Source of the DNA: Halomonas sp. UBA3074
GTDB taxonomy: Bacteria > Pseudomonadota > Gammaproteobacteria > Pseudomonadales > Halomonadaceae
Reading direction: 5' to 3'
NCBI RefSeq assembly: GCF_002366715.1
Contig: NZ_DFBS01000031.1
Coordinates: 1 to 52,640, forward strand
Length of the DNA: 52,640 nucleotides
The position numbers and the translations under genes are program-made. The notes under the pieces are model-generated. The model saw only the letters and a list, made by a program, of their open reading frames with translations, was not told the DNA's origin and did no database searches. Below are positions 24,727 through 34,401 of this stretch, piece by piece. How positions within the stretch are numbered: the first letter of the stretch is position 1; each line of letters starts with the position of its first letter.

Positions 24727-26763
24727 ATGTCTACTACCGCCACGCGCAACATTTTGGTGACTAGCGCGCTCCCTTACGCCAACGGAGCCATTCACCTCGG
24801 TCATCTACTTGAATATATTCAAACGGACATCTGGGTTCGTTTCCAGAAAAGCCGTGGCCAACAGTGCTACTACGTATGTGCTGATGACGCGCACGGCACC
24901 GCCATCATGCTACGTGCCGAGCAGGAAGGTATTACGCCAGAAGCACTGATTGAACGGGTGTCCGAAGATCACCAAACCGATTTTGCCCGTTTTGGCGTTG
25001 GGTTCGACAATTACCACTCGACCCATTCCGTTGAAAATCGCCACTTCAGCGAAATGATCTATAAGCGTCTTCGCGATAAAGGGCATATTGCCACGCGTGA
25101 TATCGAGCAGATGTTTGACCCGCAGAAAGGCTTGTTTTTAGCCGATCGCTTTATCAAAGGCACCTGCCCCAAATGCGGTTCTGATGATCAGTACGGCGAT
25201 AACTGCGAAAAGTGTGGCGCTACTTACACGCCCGCTGACTTGATTAACCCTGTCTCGGCGATATCGGGCGCCACACCTGAAGTACGTACGTCCACTCACT
25301 ACTTCTTTAAACTGCCCGACTTTGCCGACTTTTTACAGCGCTGGATCGATGACGGCCATGTGCAACCACAAATCCGCAACAAGCTGATGGAGTGGTTCGA
25401 GTCAGGCTTTAATGAGTGGGATATTTCCCGCGACGCGCCCTACTTTGGCTTTGAAATTCCGGATGCGCCCGGCAAGTACTTCTACGTATGGCTGGATGCG
25501 CCAATTGGCTATCTAGCCAGCTTCAAGAACTTGTGTGACCGTGAAGGGATTGACTTCGACAGCTACTGGAACAAGGGATCGGATGCCGAGGTGTACCACT
25601 TCATCGGCAAAGATATCGTCTATTTCCATGCACTGTTCTGGCCCGCCATGCTTCACGGGGCTGACTTACGCACGCCCACCGCGGTTAACTGCCATGGCTT
25701 TTTGACCGTGGACGGCGCCAAGATGTCGAAATCCCGCGGCACGTTTATTAAAGCAGCGACTTACGCCGATTATCTCAACCCGGAATATTTGCGCTACTAC
25801 TTTGCGGCCAAGCTGACTTCCAAGGTCGATGACCTGGATTTGAATTTGGATGATTTTGCCGCACGGGTAAATTCAGACTTGGTCGGCAAAGTCGTCAATA
25901 TTGCCAGTCGCTGCGCTGGCTTTGTTAAGAAAATCGGTGGCGGCACTCTCTCTGCCCACTGCGCAGAACCACAAATGGTTGCGCGGTTTATTGCTGCCGG
26001 GGACGATATTGCCGACGACTTTGAAGCACGCGAATTTAGCCGGGCAATGCGCAAAATTATGGAGCTGGCAGACGAAGCCAATACCTATATCGCGGAGAAA
26101 GAGCCCTGGGCACTGGCTAAGCAGGATGGCCGCGATGCTGAAGTTCATGAAATATGCTCGGTAGGCATTAACCTGTTTCGCCAACTGATGGTGTATCTAG
26201 CCCCAGTGGTACCCGCCATGGCTAAAGAGGCTTGTGCGTTTCTTAACGTTGAGTCGTTGGACTGGCACACTCGTCAAAGCGTACTGACCGATCATTCGAT
26301 CAATAAATTCAAACCGCTCATGACCCGTGTTGAGCGCGATAAAATCGACGCGATGATTGAAGCGTCGAAGGAAGATTTAGTGGAAGAGCAAAAATTGAAA
26401 GAAACGCCTAAAGGCCCGCTGGCGGAAGACCCGATCGCCGCTGAAATCGACTTTGCGGCCTTTGCTAAGGTTGACCTACGGATTGCCCGAATTACCCAGG
26501 CTCAATACGTTGAAGGTGCGGATAAACTGTTACAATTGACGCTGGATCTGGGCGGTGAAACGCGCAATGTCTTCTCCGGTATTCGTTCCGCTTATGCGCC
26601 GGAAGCATTGGAGGGTCGCTTGACCGTCATGGTGGCCAACCTAGCGCCGCGTAAAATGCGCTTTGGCATGTCTGAAGGCATGGTATTAGCCTCGGCCAAC
26701 GATGAAGGCATCTACCTGCTATCACCAGATACCGGTGCAGAGCCTGGCCAACGGGTCACCTGA
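24727..26763 (+). CDS. metG: Methionyl-tRNA synthetase
   Basis: This 678-residue class I synthetase charges initiator and elongator tRNA-Met. The HIGH motif appears as HLGH in YANGAIHLGHLLEYIQ. A zinc knuckle has CPKC and CEKC, and KMSKS appears as AKMSKSRGTF. The anticodon-binding helical domain spans about 390-540. A C-terminal EMAP/Trbp111-type tRNA-binding domain, about 575-678, begins at IDFAAFAKVDLRI and supports dimerisation. Length and order match the E. coli enzyme. A terminator follows. Confidence 0.97.
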   Translation: MSTTATRNILVTSALPYANGAIHLGHLLEYIQTDIWVRFQKSRGQQCYYVCADDAHGTAIMLRAEQEGITPEALIERVSEDHQTDFARFGVGFDNYHSTHSVENRHFSEMIYKRLRDKGHIATRDIEQMFDPQKGLFLADRFIKGTCPKCGSDDQYGDNCEKCGATYTPADLINPVSAISGATPEVRTSTHYFFKLPDFADFLQRWIDDGHVQPQIRNKLMEWFESGFNEWDISRDAPYFGFEIPDAPGKYFYVWLDAPIGYLASFKNLCDREGIDFDSYWNKGSDAEVYHFIGKDIVYFHALFWPAMLHGADLRTPTAVNCHGFLTVDGAKMSKSRGTFIKAATYADYLNPEYLRYYFAAKLTSKVDDLDLNLDDFAARVNSDLVGKVVNIASRCAGFVKKIGGGTLSAHCAEPQMVARFIAAGDDIADDFEAREFSRAMRKIMELADEANTYIAEKEPWALAKQDGRDAEVHEICSVGINLFRQLMVYLAPVVPAMAKEACAFLNVESLDWHTRQSVLTDHSINKFKPLMTRVERDKIDAMIEASKEDLVEEQKLKETPKGPLAEDPIAAEIDFAAFAKVDLRIARITQAQYVEGADKLLQLTLDLGGETRNVFSGIRSAYAPEALEGRLTVMVANLAPRKMRFGMSEGMVLASANDEGIYLLSPDTGAEPGQRVT

Positions 26764-26779
26764 GGAACCATTAAACGAT

Positions 26780-26812
26780 AGGGGCATAGGCTAATCGTCT
26801 TTGCCCCTTTTT
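26780..26812 (+). terminator. Intrinsic terminator of metG
   Basis: AGGGGCA (26780-26786) pairs with TGCCCCT (26802-26808), followed by TTTTTG, 17 bp after the metG stop. It separates metG from the cyclase/rsx unit. Confidence 0.8.
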
Positions 26813-26865
26813 GTTTTACCACTGTTTTCGTCGCACATCATCACCGCTTTGTTCAGGCATATTTT

Positions 26866-28464
26866 ATGGCCCAACGCTTCTCACGCTCTTTACGCTTTCG
26901 TTTTTTAGCAGCTTTAGGGGGCGTCTTACTGATTGCACTGATTTCCTTGGGCGCATTGAGTCAGTGGGTCATATTCCCAGCACTCCACAAGGAAGAGCGT
27001 GCGGTGGTATTGCAAGAACTAGAACAGATTCAACGTAGCCTCGAGATTAGCAAGCAAGAGCTGCTGGCCCAGGCACGTGACTGGTCAATATGGGACGATA
27101 CCTACGCATTTATCCAAGGTAACTACCCCGGCTATACCGACACCAATTTCAGCCAGCAAATGTTTGAGGAAATGCGCTATCAAGCCATGGTCTTTTTTGA
27201 TGCGCAAGGTGACGTATACTTTTCCGCGGGGATCAATCCAGCTACAGGACGTTACCACACGTGCCGCACGGTAGAGCGGGCGTGCAGTTGGATGTCAGAG
27301 CCTGTTCGTCATATGCAGGCATCTATCAATGAAGATCCGCAGCAGGGTAAAAGCAGCCTCTATGTAGGCTCTTCACCCATGATGGTGGCATCCAATCCCA
27401 TCCTACGCACCGATGAAAGCGGCCCGCCCCAAGGGTGGCTATTCAAAGTTCGGCTTATGGATGATGCTTGGCTTAATCTCATTGAAGACTACACGGGGTT
27501 ACCAGCAACACTATCGGTGCTTGATGTCCCTTTGGATCAGGAATTTGCCATTACCATCAACGGAAACACCATAAAGGCAGAGCAACACCTGTCTACCTAC
27601 CCCACCACTAAACAACTGGCACTGGGTACGCAGCTTGATCGCACCAGCTATTTAGCAAGCTTAGAAACATTTCGTTATGTACTGCTTTGGACAGCTTGCT
27701 TAATGCTGCTGGTGATTAGCTTGGTTCTGCTGCTTCTGGAGCGCATGATTCTAAAGCCATTACGAGCGCTTACCCAATTTACCCAGCAAGCTAAAGACGA
27801 TGTTGCCGTATCCAGTAGCTTACTCAAACGTAGTGACGAGATCGGCGTTCTGGCACGTGCCTTTCAACGCCAGTTTAAGCACCAGCAACAGCTTAATGCC
27901 GAACTAATCGAGCTTTCTACCCATGACCCTTTGACCGGCCTAGCTAACCGACGGTTATTCGATGAGCGTTTGCAGGAGGTCGTTAATATTGCTTTAGCAA
28001 CCAATCAGCCTCTGTCGGTCATGATGCTCGATATTGACCACTTCAAATTGTTTAATGATTGTTACGGTCATCCTGAGGGCGATATATGTTTGCAGCGAGT
28101 AGCGCAGACGATGCGTGACGTTGCCAATGCCCATGGCTTCTTCATCGCGCGCACGGGGGGCGAAGAGTTCAGTGCCATGCTGCCGGCGACAACAACTTCT
28201 CAAGCGATGGAAAAAAGCTTAGCGCTAAGTCGTGCCATCGACCACTTACAGCATCCGCATTCGATGTCACCCGTAGCGCCACATGTTACTGTGAGCATAG
28301 GTATTAGCCAGTTGGGCATAGCCGACATTAAAACACCGAGCGGATTAATGACCGCCGCTGACCAAGCGCTCTATGCCGCCAAAGCAGCCGGAAGACATTG
28401 CGCGAAGGCTTACACCCCTTCGCTAGCCAACGCCTCACTTTCTACGCACAATACACCACCATGA
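26866..28464 (+). CDS. Membrane diguanylate cyclase with CHASE4-like sensor
   Basis: The protein has 532 residues and two membrane helices (about 15-37 and 268-288). Between them is a periplasmic domain with the CHASE4-like pattern ARDWSIWDDTYAFIQG. A HAMP-like linker follows, then a GGDEF domain (about 350-515) with DPLTGLANRR, MLDIDHFKLFND and an intact active site RTGGEEF. No RxxD inhibitory site is at the usual place before GGEEF. It should make cyclic-di-GMP in response to a periplasmic cue. Its stop codon overlaps the rsxA start by 4 bp (ATGA), so it probably heads the rsx operon. Confidence 0.9.
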   Translation: MAQRFSRSLRFRFLAALGGVLLIALISLGALSQWVIFPALHKEERAVVLQELEQIQRSLEISKQELLAQARDWSIWDDTYAFIQGNYPGYTDTNFSQQMFEEMRYQAMVFFDAQGDVYFSAGINPATGRYHTCRTVERACSWMSEPVRHMQASINEDPQQGKSSLYVGSSPMMVASNPILRTDESGPPQGWLFKVRLMDDAWLNLIEDYTGLPATLSVLDVPLDQEFAITINGNTIKAEQHLSTYPTTKQLALGTQLDRTSYLASLETFRYVLLWTACLMLLVISLVLLLLERMILKPLRALTQFTQQAKDDVAVSSSLLKRSDEIGVLARAFQRQFKHQQQLNAELIELSTHDPLTGLANRRLFDERLQEVVNIALATNQPLSVMMLDIDHFKLFNDCYGHPEGDICLQRVAQTMRDVANAHGFFIARTGGEEFSAMLPATTTSQAMEKSLALSRAIDHLQHPHSMSPVAPHVTVSIGISQLGIADIKTPSGLMTAADQALYAAKAAGRHCAKAYTPSLANASLSTHNTPP

Positions 28465-29042
28465 GCGAATTATTTATTATTTTGGTCAGCACCGCGCTGG
28501 TCAACAACTTCGTATTGGTTCAGTTTCTCGGCCTCTGCCCGTTTATGGGGGTCTCCAATAAGTTGGAGTCAGCCATGGGGATGTCGCTGGCCACCACGTT
28601 TGTCTTGACGCTGGCGTCTGCGGCCAGCTTCGTGGTCTATCACGGGCTGCTAGTACCGCTGGAAGTGACTTATCTACGCACCATCAGCTTTATTGTGGTG
28701 ATCGCCGCCGTCGTGCAGTTTACTGAGATCATGGTGCGGCAATTAAGCCCGCTGTTACACCAAGTGTTGGGCATCTTTTTACCCCTGATCACCACTAACT
28801 GCGCCGTGCTGGGCGTCGCCTTACTGTCGCTGAACCGCGAGCTGAGCTTTTTTCATACCACGTTGTATGGGCTGGGCGCTGCGCTAGGGTTTTCGCTTAT
28901 TTTAGTGCTGTTTGCCGCTTTGCGAGAACGCCTGGCCGGAGCAGACATCCCAAAACCGTTTCAAGGTGCGGCGATTGCCATGGTGACCGCTAGCCTCATG
29001 TCGTTGGCATTTCTGGGCTTTTCCGGATTAGTACAAGGGTAA
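28461..29042 (+). CDS. rsxA: Electron transport complex subunit RsxA/RnfA
   Basis: This 193-residue integral membrane protein has six hydrophobic segments. It begins with MSELFIILVSTALVNNFVLV and the conserved QFLGLCPFMGVS. RnfA and RnfE are homologous and pack in inverted orientation, forming the membrane core with an intramembrane iron-sulfur cluster and the ion path. The ATG at 28461 overlaps the preceding cyclase stop. Family members start exactly at this Met-Ser/Thr-Glu, so the longer upstream frame is rejected. Confidence 0.95.
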   Translation: MSELFIILVSTALVNNFVLVQFLGLCPFMGVSNKLESAMGMSLATTFVLTLASAASFVVYHGLLVPLEVTYLRTISFIVVIAAVVQFTEIMVRQLSPLLHQVLGIFLPLITTNCAVLGVALLSLNRELSFFHTTLYGLGAALGFSLILVLFAALRERLAGADIPKPFQGAAIAMVTASLMSLAFLGFSGLVQG

Positions 29043-29054
29043 AGGCAGCACTTA

Positions 29055-29666
29055 ATGAGTGATACATTCGATGCCCTCAGCATGCTGAGCGCCGTTGCGG
29101 TTTTAACCGGCTTGGGCCTGGGTTTCGGCGCCCTATTAGGCGTGGTAAGCGAGCGCTTCAAGCGTGAAGACAACCCGCTGGTTGAACGAATCGATGCCCT
29201 GCTGCCACAAACGCAGTGCGGTCAGTGCGGCTACCCAGGCTGTCGCCCTTACGCGGAGGCGATCAACCAGGGCGATGCGCTCAACAAATGCCCCCCCGGC
29301 GGCGAAGCAACGATTCATGCACTGGCCGACCTGCTTGGCCGTGAGCCCGAACCGCTAGACGGCGAAGCCCAAAGCGAAGCAAAAGTGGCTTTTATTCGTG
29401 AAGATGAATGTATTGGCTGCACGAAGTGCATCCAAGCCTGCCCAGTCGATGCCATTATCGGTGCCGCCAAGCTAATGCATACCGTGATTGAAGACGAGTG
29501 CACTGGCTGCGACTTATGCCTGGAGCCCTGCCCCGTGGATTGTATCGATATGCTGCCGCGCACTGCCCCGCTACACCAGTGGCAACCGGTCTTCGCTCAC
29601 TCAGCTGGCTTAATTGCCAGCGACCGCCAGCCTGTTTTAGGGGGTGCGCATGTCGAGCGCCTTTGA
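29055..29666 (+). CDS. rsxB: Electron transport complex subunit RsxB/RnfB
   Basis: The 203-residue protein has one N-terminal membrane helix. A [4Fe-4S] motif of the C-x2-C-x4-C type (TQCGQCGYPGC, with a further Cys in NKCPPGG) follows. Two ferredoxin clusters come next, CIGCTKCIQACP and CTGCDLCLEPCP. RnfB passes electrons between RnfC and the membrane part of the complex. It follows rsxA by 12 bp and overlaps rsxC by 17 bp. Confidence 0.95.
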   Translation: MSDTFDALSMLSAVAVLTGLGLGFGALLGVVSERFKREDNPLVERIDALLPQTQCGQCGYPGCRPYAEAINQGDALNKCPPGGEATIHALADLLGREPEPLDGEAQSEAKVAFIREDECIGCTKCIQACPVDAIIGAAKLMHTVIEDECTGCDLCLEPCPVDCIDMLPRTAPLHQWQPVFAHSAGLIASDRQPVLGGAHVERL

Positions 29667-31308
29667 TTTCCCCGGCGGGATTTATCCCCCTGAACGCAAG
29701 CAGCGCTCTAACCAGGCAGCGCTGGTTAGTGCGCCACTGCCTATGCGAGTCACCCTACCGTTGCAACAACACAGTGGCCAAGCGTCCACGCCATGTGTGG
29801 CCGTGGGTGAGCAGGTGTATGTGGGTAGTATCATTGCAAGACGCGAGGGCATGATCTCAAGCAACCTGCACGCCAGCATTAGCGGCGTTATTGCAGCGGT
29901 AAGCGCCTCGCACATCATCATTGAAGGTGATGGCCAGGATACGTGGCAGCGGTTGCCTAGCCTCGACTGGCCGCATAGCGCTCCGGCCGAACTGCTGGAG
30001 CGATTGAATGAGAGCGGTATTGTCGGTCTGGGTGGCGCCGGTTTCCCTACCTCGGTGAAAGCACGGGTAGTGGAGCAGCATGTCATTCACACTCTGGTCA
30101 TCAACGCCGCCGAATGTGAGCCTTATATCACCGCTGACGACCTCACTTTGCGCCATCACCCTACTGAAGTACTGGAAGGTGCACAGATACTCGCCAAACT
30201 GTGCGGCGCACAGCAGATCCTGATAGGTATCGAGGATAACAAACCCGAGGCCATTAAGGCGCTGAACAAAGCGCTCCCCAATAGCCAGCCGGTTCCCGTC
30301 GCGCTGAAGGTAGTGGCTACACGCTACCCCAGCGGCGGCGAGCGTCAGCTGATTAAACGACTGCTAAACCTTAATGTGCCTAGTGGCGGCTTACCCGCTG
30401 ACGTCGGTGTGCTTTGCCATAACCCCGGCACCTTATTGGCCGCGCTACAAGCCGTTCGCGACGGGCAGCCGCTAGTGTCCAGAGTCGTGACGTTGACCGG
30501 TGAAGCGCTCACTCAGCCCGGCAATCGCTGGGTACGACTGGGCACTAGTGTGAAAGAGCTGCTCACCCAGGCGGGCCTCGACCAAACCAGCGTTGCACAA
30601 GTGATCCAGGGTGGGCCGATGATGGGCACACCGCTGCTGACGCTCGATACCCCGGTGACCAAACTCACCAACTGTTTAATCGCCGCGACGATTGCCGAGC
30701 TTCCCCCCGCCCCTGCGGAATCGCCCTGCATCCGCTGTGGCGAATGCGAAAGCGTTTGTCCGGTGGCGCTGTTACCCCAGCAGCTACACTGGTACGCGCG
30801 CGCCAAAGACGATGCAAAAATGGAGCGGTATCATCTGTTCGACTGCATTGAATGCGGTGCGTGTAGCTACGTTTGCCCCAGCCATATTCCGCTGGTTGAG
30901 GATTACCGAGAAGCCAAGGGCCGCATACGCCTCCAGCGTATCGAGTCCGTCAAAGCGGAGCACGCCAAGCACCGCTTTGAATTTCGTCAAGCGCGGCTCG
31001 CTCGTGAGGAAGCCGAGAAGCAGGCACGTAGAGAGGCCCGCCAAGCGCAAAATCGACGGCCTCATAGTCATGCGAGCACTGAAAACAGTGAAAAGGTAGA
31101 CCTTCGCGGTTTACGCATCGCCCATGCCGCCGCCAAGGCATCGGTGAAAAAAGCGGAAAAAACCCTCGCACGGGTGGCACAGGAAGACCCTAAGCAGCCG
31201 TTAGACGATCTGGAAATGCAGCTTGCTACTGCCCAGGAAAATTTACGGGCCACCGAGTTACAGCTTGCCCAAGCGCGTGAGCAGCAGCCCAGCAAGGAAT
31301 CCTCATGA
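29650..31308 (+). CDS. rsxC: Electron transport complex subunit RsxC/RnfC
   Basis: This 553-residue peripheral subunit is the NADH-facing module. It has a glycine-rich GLGGAGFPTSVKAR flavin/NADH-binding motif, an SLBB-like region, and two ferredoxin clusters CIRCGECESVCP and CIECGACSYVCP. The C-terminus from about 420 is a charged Ala/Glu/Lys/Gln-rich helical extension, a variable region in gammaproteobacterial RsxC. The ATG at 29650 is chosen because GGGGG lies before it, two codons after another in-frame ATG. It overlaps the rsxD start by 4 bp. Confidence 0.95.
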   Translation: MSSAFDFPGGIYPPERKQRSNQAALVSAPLPMRVTLPLQQHSGQASTPCVAVGEQVYVGSIIARREGMISSNLHASISGVIAAVSASHIIIEGDGQDTWQRLPSLDWPHSAPAELLERLNESGIVGLGGAGFPTSVKARVVEQHVIHTLVINAAECEPYITADDLTLRHHPTEVLEGAQILAKLCGAQQILIGIEDNKPEAIKALNKALPNSQPVPVALKVVATRYPSGGERQLIKRLLNLNVPSGGLPADVGVLCHNPGTLLAALQAVRDGQPLVSRVVTLTGEALTQPGNRWVRLGTSVKELLTQAGLDQTSVAQVIQGGPMMGTPLLTLDTPVTKLTNCLIAATIAELPPAPAESPCIRCGECESVCPVALLPQQLHWYARAKDDAKMERYHLFDCIECGACSYVCPSHIPLVEDYREAKGRIRLQRIESVKAEHAKHRFEFRQARLAREEAEKQARREARQAQNRRPHSHASTENSEKVDLRGLRIAHAAAKASVKKAEKTLARVAQEDPKQPLDDLEMQLATAQENLRATELQLAQAREQQPSKESS

Positions 31309-32351
31309 GCCGTATGCACGCATCACAGGTGAATAGCCGCAACGCTGCTAGCGTGCCGTCCACCGCGCATTTAATGCGTTGGGTGATCATGGCTACGCTG
31401 CCGGGTATCGCCACGATGAGCTATTTCTTTGGCCTGGGCGTAGTGAGCAATGTCATGCTGGCGGGCATTTTTGGCCTTGGGCTTGAAGCCGCCGTGCTGC
31501 GGCTTCGCAAACGGCCCATACGGGTAACGTTAAACGACTCAAGTGCCCTGCTCACTGGCGTTTTACTCGGCTGCTCACTGCCACCCGCAAGCCCCTGGTG
31601 GCTAATTGGCGTCGGCATGATTGCGGCGATCACTGTCGCGAAACAGCTTTATGGTGGCTTGGGGCATAATCCCTTCAATCCTGCCATGGTAGGCTATGCG
31701 CTGCTTTTAGTGTCTTTCCCTACCTATATGACGCTTTGGGCGCCTCCCCAGGAATTCATCCCAAGTCATCTATGGGCACAAATCGCGGGAACACTGCCGA
31801 CAGCCCAGTTAGATGGACTCAGTGGCGCGACGCCGCTCGATGCGTTCAAACACAAAGGCGAGGCCGTGCTGGCCAGCGAATTTTGGGCCACTGACCCACT
31901 GCCCAATGACACCCTGAGAGCCTGGCGCTGGGTAGCGCTCGCCTGGTTAGCGGGCGGTGTATTGCTGCTGGTAAAACGCATTATCAGTTGGCACATTCCA
32001 GCCGCCCTGCTAGGCAGCCTAGGAGTACTGGCCACCTTGTTTTATCTCAGCGACCCCAGCCACTTCGCGTCACCGCTGTTTCATCTGTTGACCGGAGCAA
32101 CGCTATTTGGGGCGTTCTTTATTGCTACCGACCCAGTATCTGCAGCCACCAGCCGACGCGGCAAGCTTATCTATGGGGCTGGCATTGGTGCCCTGATCAT
32201 GATTATTCGCACGGCGGGGGGTTACCCTGACGCGGTGGCGTTTGCGGTGTTGCTGATGAACCTGTGTGTGCCGCTGCTCGATATGTATAGCGTACCGCGC
32301 CCCACAGGCCAGCAAAGAACTTCTCCGGTCAAGCCAGGAGAACAGCCATGA
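31305..32351 (+). CDS. rsxD: Electron transport complex subunit RsxD/RnfD
   Basis: The 348-residue membrane protein has about nine hydrophobic segments. The flavinylation motif SGAT in LDGLSGATPLDAF is present with Thr176, the expected attachment site for covalent FMN. The motif GHNPFNPAMVGYA is typical of the RnfD/NqrB family. It takes part in electron transfer across the membrane coupled to ion movement. It overlaps rsxC and rsxG by 4 bp each. Confidence 0.95.
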   Translation: MSRMHASQVNSRNAASVPSTAHLMRWVIMATLPGIATMSYFFGLGVVSNVMLAGIFGLGLEAAVLRLRKRPIRVTLNDSSALLTGVLLGCSLPPASPWWLIGVGMIAAITVAKQLYGGLGHNPFNPAMVGYALLLVSFPTYMTLWAPPQEFIPSHLWAQIAGTLPTAQLDGLSGATPLDAFKHKGEAVLASEFWATDPLPNDTLRAWRWVALAWLAGGVLLLVKRIISWHIPAALLGSLGVLATLFYLSDPSHFASPLFHLLTGATLFGAFFIATDPVSAATSRRGKLIYGAGIGALIMIIRTAGGYPDAVAFAVLLMNLCVPLLDMYSVPRPTGQQRTSPVKPGEQP

Positions 32352-32983
32352 CGCTGTTCCAGGCTATGCAGCGCAGTGCCTTCGCATTAGGTACCTTTGC
32401 GCTCGTCACGGCGGGCAGTATCGCCCTGACACGCGCCGTCACTGCCGAGCGCATAACGGCACATCAAATGGCTTACCAACACCGCCAATTGCAGCAAGTG
32501 CTGCCTGAAACGCTTGCTCATACGCCCGTTACGCGTGTGCTAGAGAGCACTTTTGCGCTTCCCAATCCAGAAGCGCTGGGGCTCGAAAGCGATAGCCAGG
32601 GCTGGTGGGTAAAAGATCAGAACAGCAGTGCGGTCATACTGCCGGTGGTAACAAAGCAAGGCTACAACGGCGACATCCATTTACTGGTAGGCATAGACGC
32701 GCAGCAACGTATTAGCGGCGTCCGCGTAACCCATCATCAGGAAACGCCCGGCCTCGGCGATGACATCGAGCGTCGCCGCAGCGACTGGATCACTCACTTT
32801 GATGGGCAGGGGCTAAACAGCCTGCCACCCGACAGCTGGGCAGTCGCGAAAGATGGCGGTGCCTTTGACGCCTTTACCGGCGCTACCATTACCCCAAGAG
32901 CCGTTGTCAATGCAGTGCATGATGCGTTGCAGTACGTTGCCGACACGCCGTTACCGATGACTTTTGAGGAGCCAGGCACGTGA
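32348..32983 (+). CDS. rsxG: Electron transport complex subunit RsxG/RnfG
   Basis: This 211-residue protein has one N-terminal membrane helix and a periplasmic FMN-binding domain. Its flavinylation motif reads FTGATIT, with Thr180 as the predicted site, preceded by HHQETPGLGDDIE. It shuttles electrons in the periplasmic half of the Rnf complex. Start and stop both overlap neighbours (ATGA and GTGA), indicating tight translational coupling. Confidence 0.94.
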   Translation: MTLFQAMQRSAFALGTFALVTAGSIALTRAVTAERITAHQMAYQHRQLQQVLPETLAHTPVTRVLESTFALPNPEALGLESDSQGWWVKDQNSSAVILPVVTKQGYNGDIHLLVGIDAQQRISGVRVTHHQETPGLGDDIERRRSDWITHFDGQGLNSLPPDSWAVAKDGGAFDAFTGATITPRAVVNAVHDALQYVADTPLPMTFEEPGT

Positions 32984-33711
32984 AAAACCCAACCACGAGC
33001 GAGAAGCCGGTGAGCCAATGGCGCCAGATAGCCCGTGATGGGCTTTGGTCGAATAATCCTGCGCTGGTGCAACTGTTAGGGCTCTGCCCGCTATTAGCGG
33101 TTAGCGGCAGCGTGGTGAATGCGTTAGGCCTAGCCATCGCGACCTTGTTGGTGATGGTCGGGGCCAGCACGGCGATTTCACTGATTCGTCACCAAGTTCC
33201 CAGCGCCGTGCGCCTCCCCGCCTTCGTCATGATCATTGCCGCTTTTGTTACCTGCGCCGAACTACTTATGGCCGCTTATGCCTATCCGCTCTATCAAGTG
33301 CTGGGCATTTTTATTCCACTGATTGTCACCAACTGTGCCATCCTCGGCCGTGCGGATGCGTTCGCTTCACGTCAGCCCGTCGTGCCTGCAGCCATCGACG
33401 GTTTGATGATGGGCCTCGGGTTTGCCGCTGTATTGATACTGCTGGGTGCCCTGCGTGAGTTACTCGGCCAAGGTACCCTGTTTAGCGATATGGCGTTGCT
33501 GTTTGGGCCACAAGCGGCCCATTGGCAGCTGACGATAGCGGATGACTACCAGTTCCTGTTTTTCGTGCTACCACCGGGCGCTTTCTTTGTCGCTGGCATG
33601 CTCATCGCCCTCAAAAATGCGATCGATCAACGTAGGGCCAGCCGCGCCCACCCGGCGGCCATTGAAACCCGCGTGGATCGCCGCGTGCGAGTCACCGGCA
33701 CGATTAAATAA
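32980..33711 (+). CDS. rsxE: Electron transport complex subunit RsxE/RnfE
   Basis: This 243-residue integral membrane protein is homologous to RsxA, with LWSNNPALVQLLGLCPLLAV carrying the cluster-ligating Cys and LGIFIPLIVTNCAILGRA in the middle. The start is a GTG overlapping the rsxG stop by 4 bp. It completes an intact rsxABCDGE set. In E. coli the set keeps SoxR reduced; in other bacteria Rnf links NADH and ferredoxin to an ion gradient. Which direction applies here cannot be read from sequence. Confidence 0.95.
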   Translation: MKNPTTSEKPVSQWRQIARDGLWSNNPALVQLLGLCPLLAVSGSVVNALGLAIATLLVMVGASTAISLIRHQVPSAVRLPAFVMIIAAFVTCAELLMAAYAYPLYQVLGIFIPLIVTNCAILGRADAFASRQPVVPAAIDGLMMGLGFAAVLILLGALRELLGQGTLFSDMALLFGPQAAHWQLTIADDYQFLFFVLPPGAFFVAGMLIALKNAIDQRRASRAHPAAIETRVDRRVRVTGTIK

Positions 33712-33736
33712 ACGCTTTTATATAAAGAGACTCGCC

Positions 33737-34375
33737 ATGAATGCCCAAAAGCGTCATGAGATTTTTGCTCGTCTTCAAGCAGAAAACCCCCACCCCACGA
33801 CAGAACTTAACTGGCACACCCCTTTTGAACTGCTTGCCGCGGTACTGCTTTCTGCCCAGGCCACCGACGTGGGCGTTAACAAGGCGACCGCACGCCTCTA
33901 CCCTGTCGCCAATACACCCCAAGCCATCATTGATTTAGGCATCGACGAACTTAAAGCGCATATCAAAACCATCGGTCTTTACAACACAAAGGCCGAAAAT
34001 CTCATGAAAACCTGCCATATACTGGTTAACCAGCATGCTGGCGAAGTGCCTCAAACCCGACAGGCCCTAGAAGCCCTGCCTGGGGTCGGCCGAAAAACAG
34101 CCAATGTGATCCTCAACACAGCGTTTGGTCAACCCACCATGGCCGTGGACACCCACATCTTTCGCGTCTCGAACCGAACCGGCATCGCCAAAGGGAAAGA
34201 CGTTATTGAGGTCGAGCAAAAACTGCTTCGCCATGTGCCTAAACCATTTCTCCAAGATGCTCACCACTGGCTGATTCTGCATGGCCGTTACACCTGCATT
34301 GCGCGTAAGCCCCGCTGTGGTAGCTGTATTATTGAAGACCTGTGCGACTACAAAGAAAAAACAGAGCTTACTTAA
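33737..34375 (+). CDS. nth: Endonuclease III
   Basis: The 212-residue DNA glycosylase/AP lyase removes oxidised pyrimidines. The helix-hairpin-helix LPGVGRKTANVIL contains the catalytic Lys, and VDTHIFRV contains the catalytic Asp. A C-terminal [4Fe-4S] site is formed by the C-x6-C-x2-C-x5-C cysteines in CIARKPRCGSCIIEDLC. It follows rsxE by 25 bp, the usual rsx-nth arrangement. I chose the ATG at 33737; an upstream frame from 33542 overlaps rsxE. Confidence 0.96.
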   Translation: MNAQKRHEIFARLQAENPHPTTELNWHTPFELLAAVLLSAQATDVGVNKATARLYPVANTPQAIIDLGIDELKAHIKTIGLYNTKAENLMKTCHILVNQHAGEVPQTRQALEALPGVGRKTANVILNTAFGQPTMAVDTHIFRVSNRTGIAKGKDVIEVEQKLLRHVPKPFLQDAHHWLILHGRYTCIARKPRCGSCIIEDLCDYKEKTELT

Positions 34376-34401
34376 CGGCGAACGTACGCCCCGCCCTCGT
34401 G

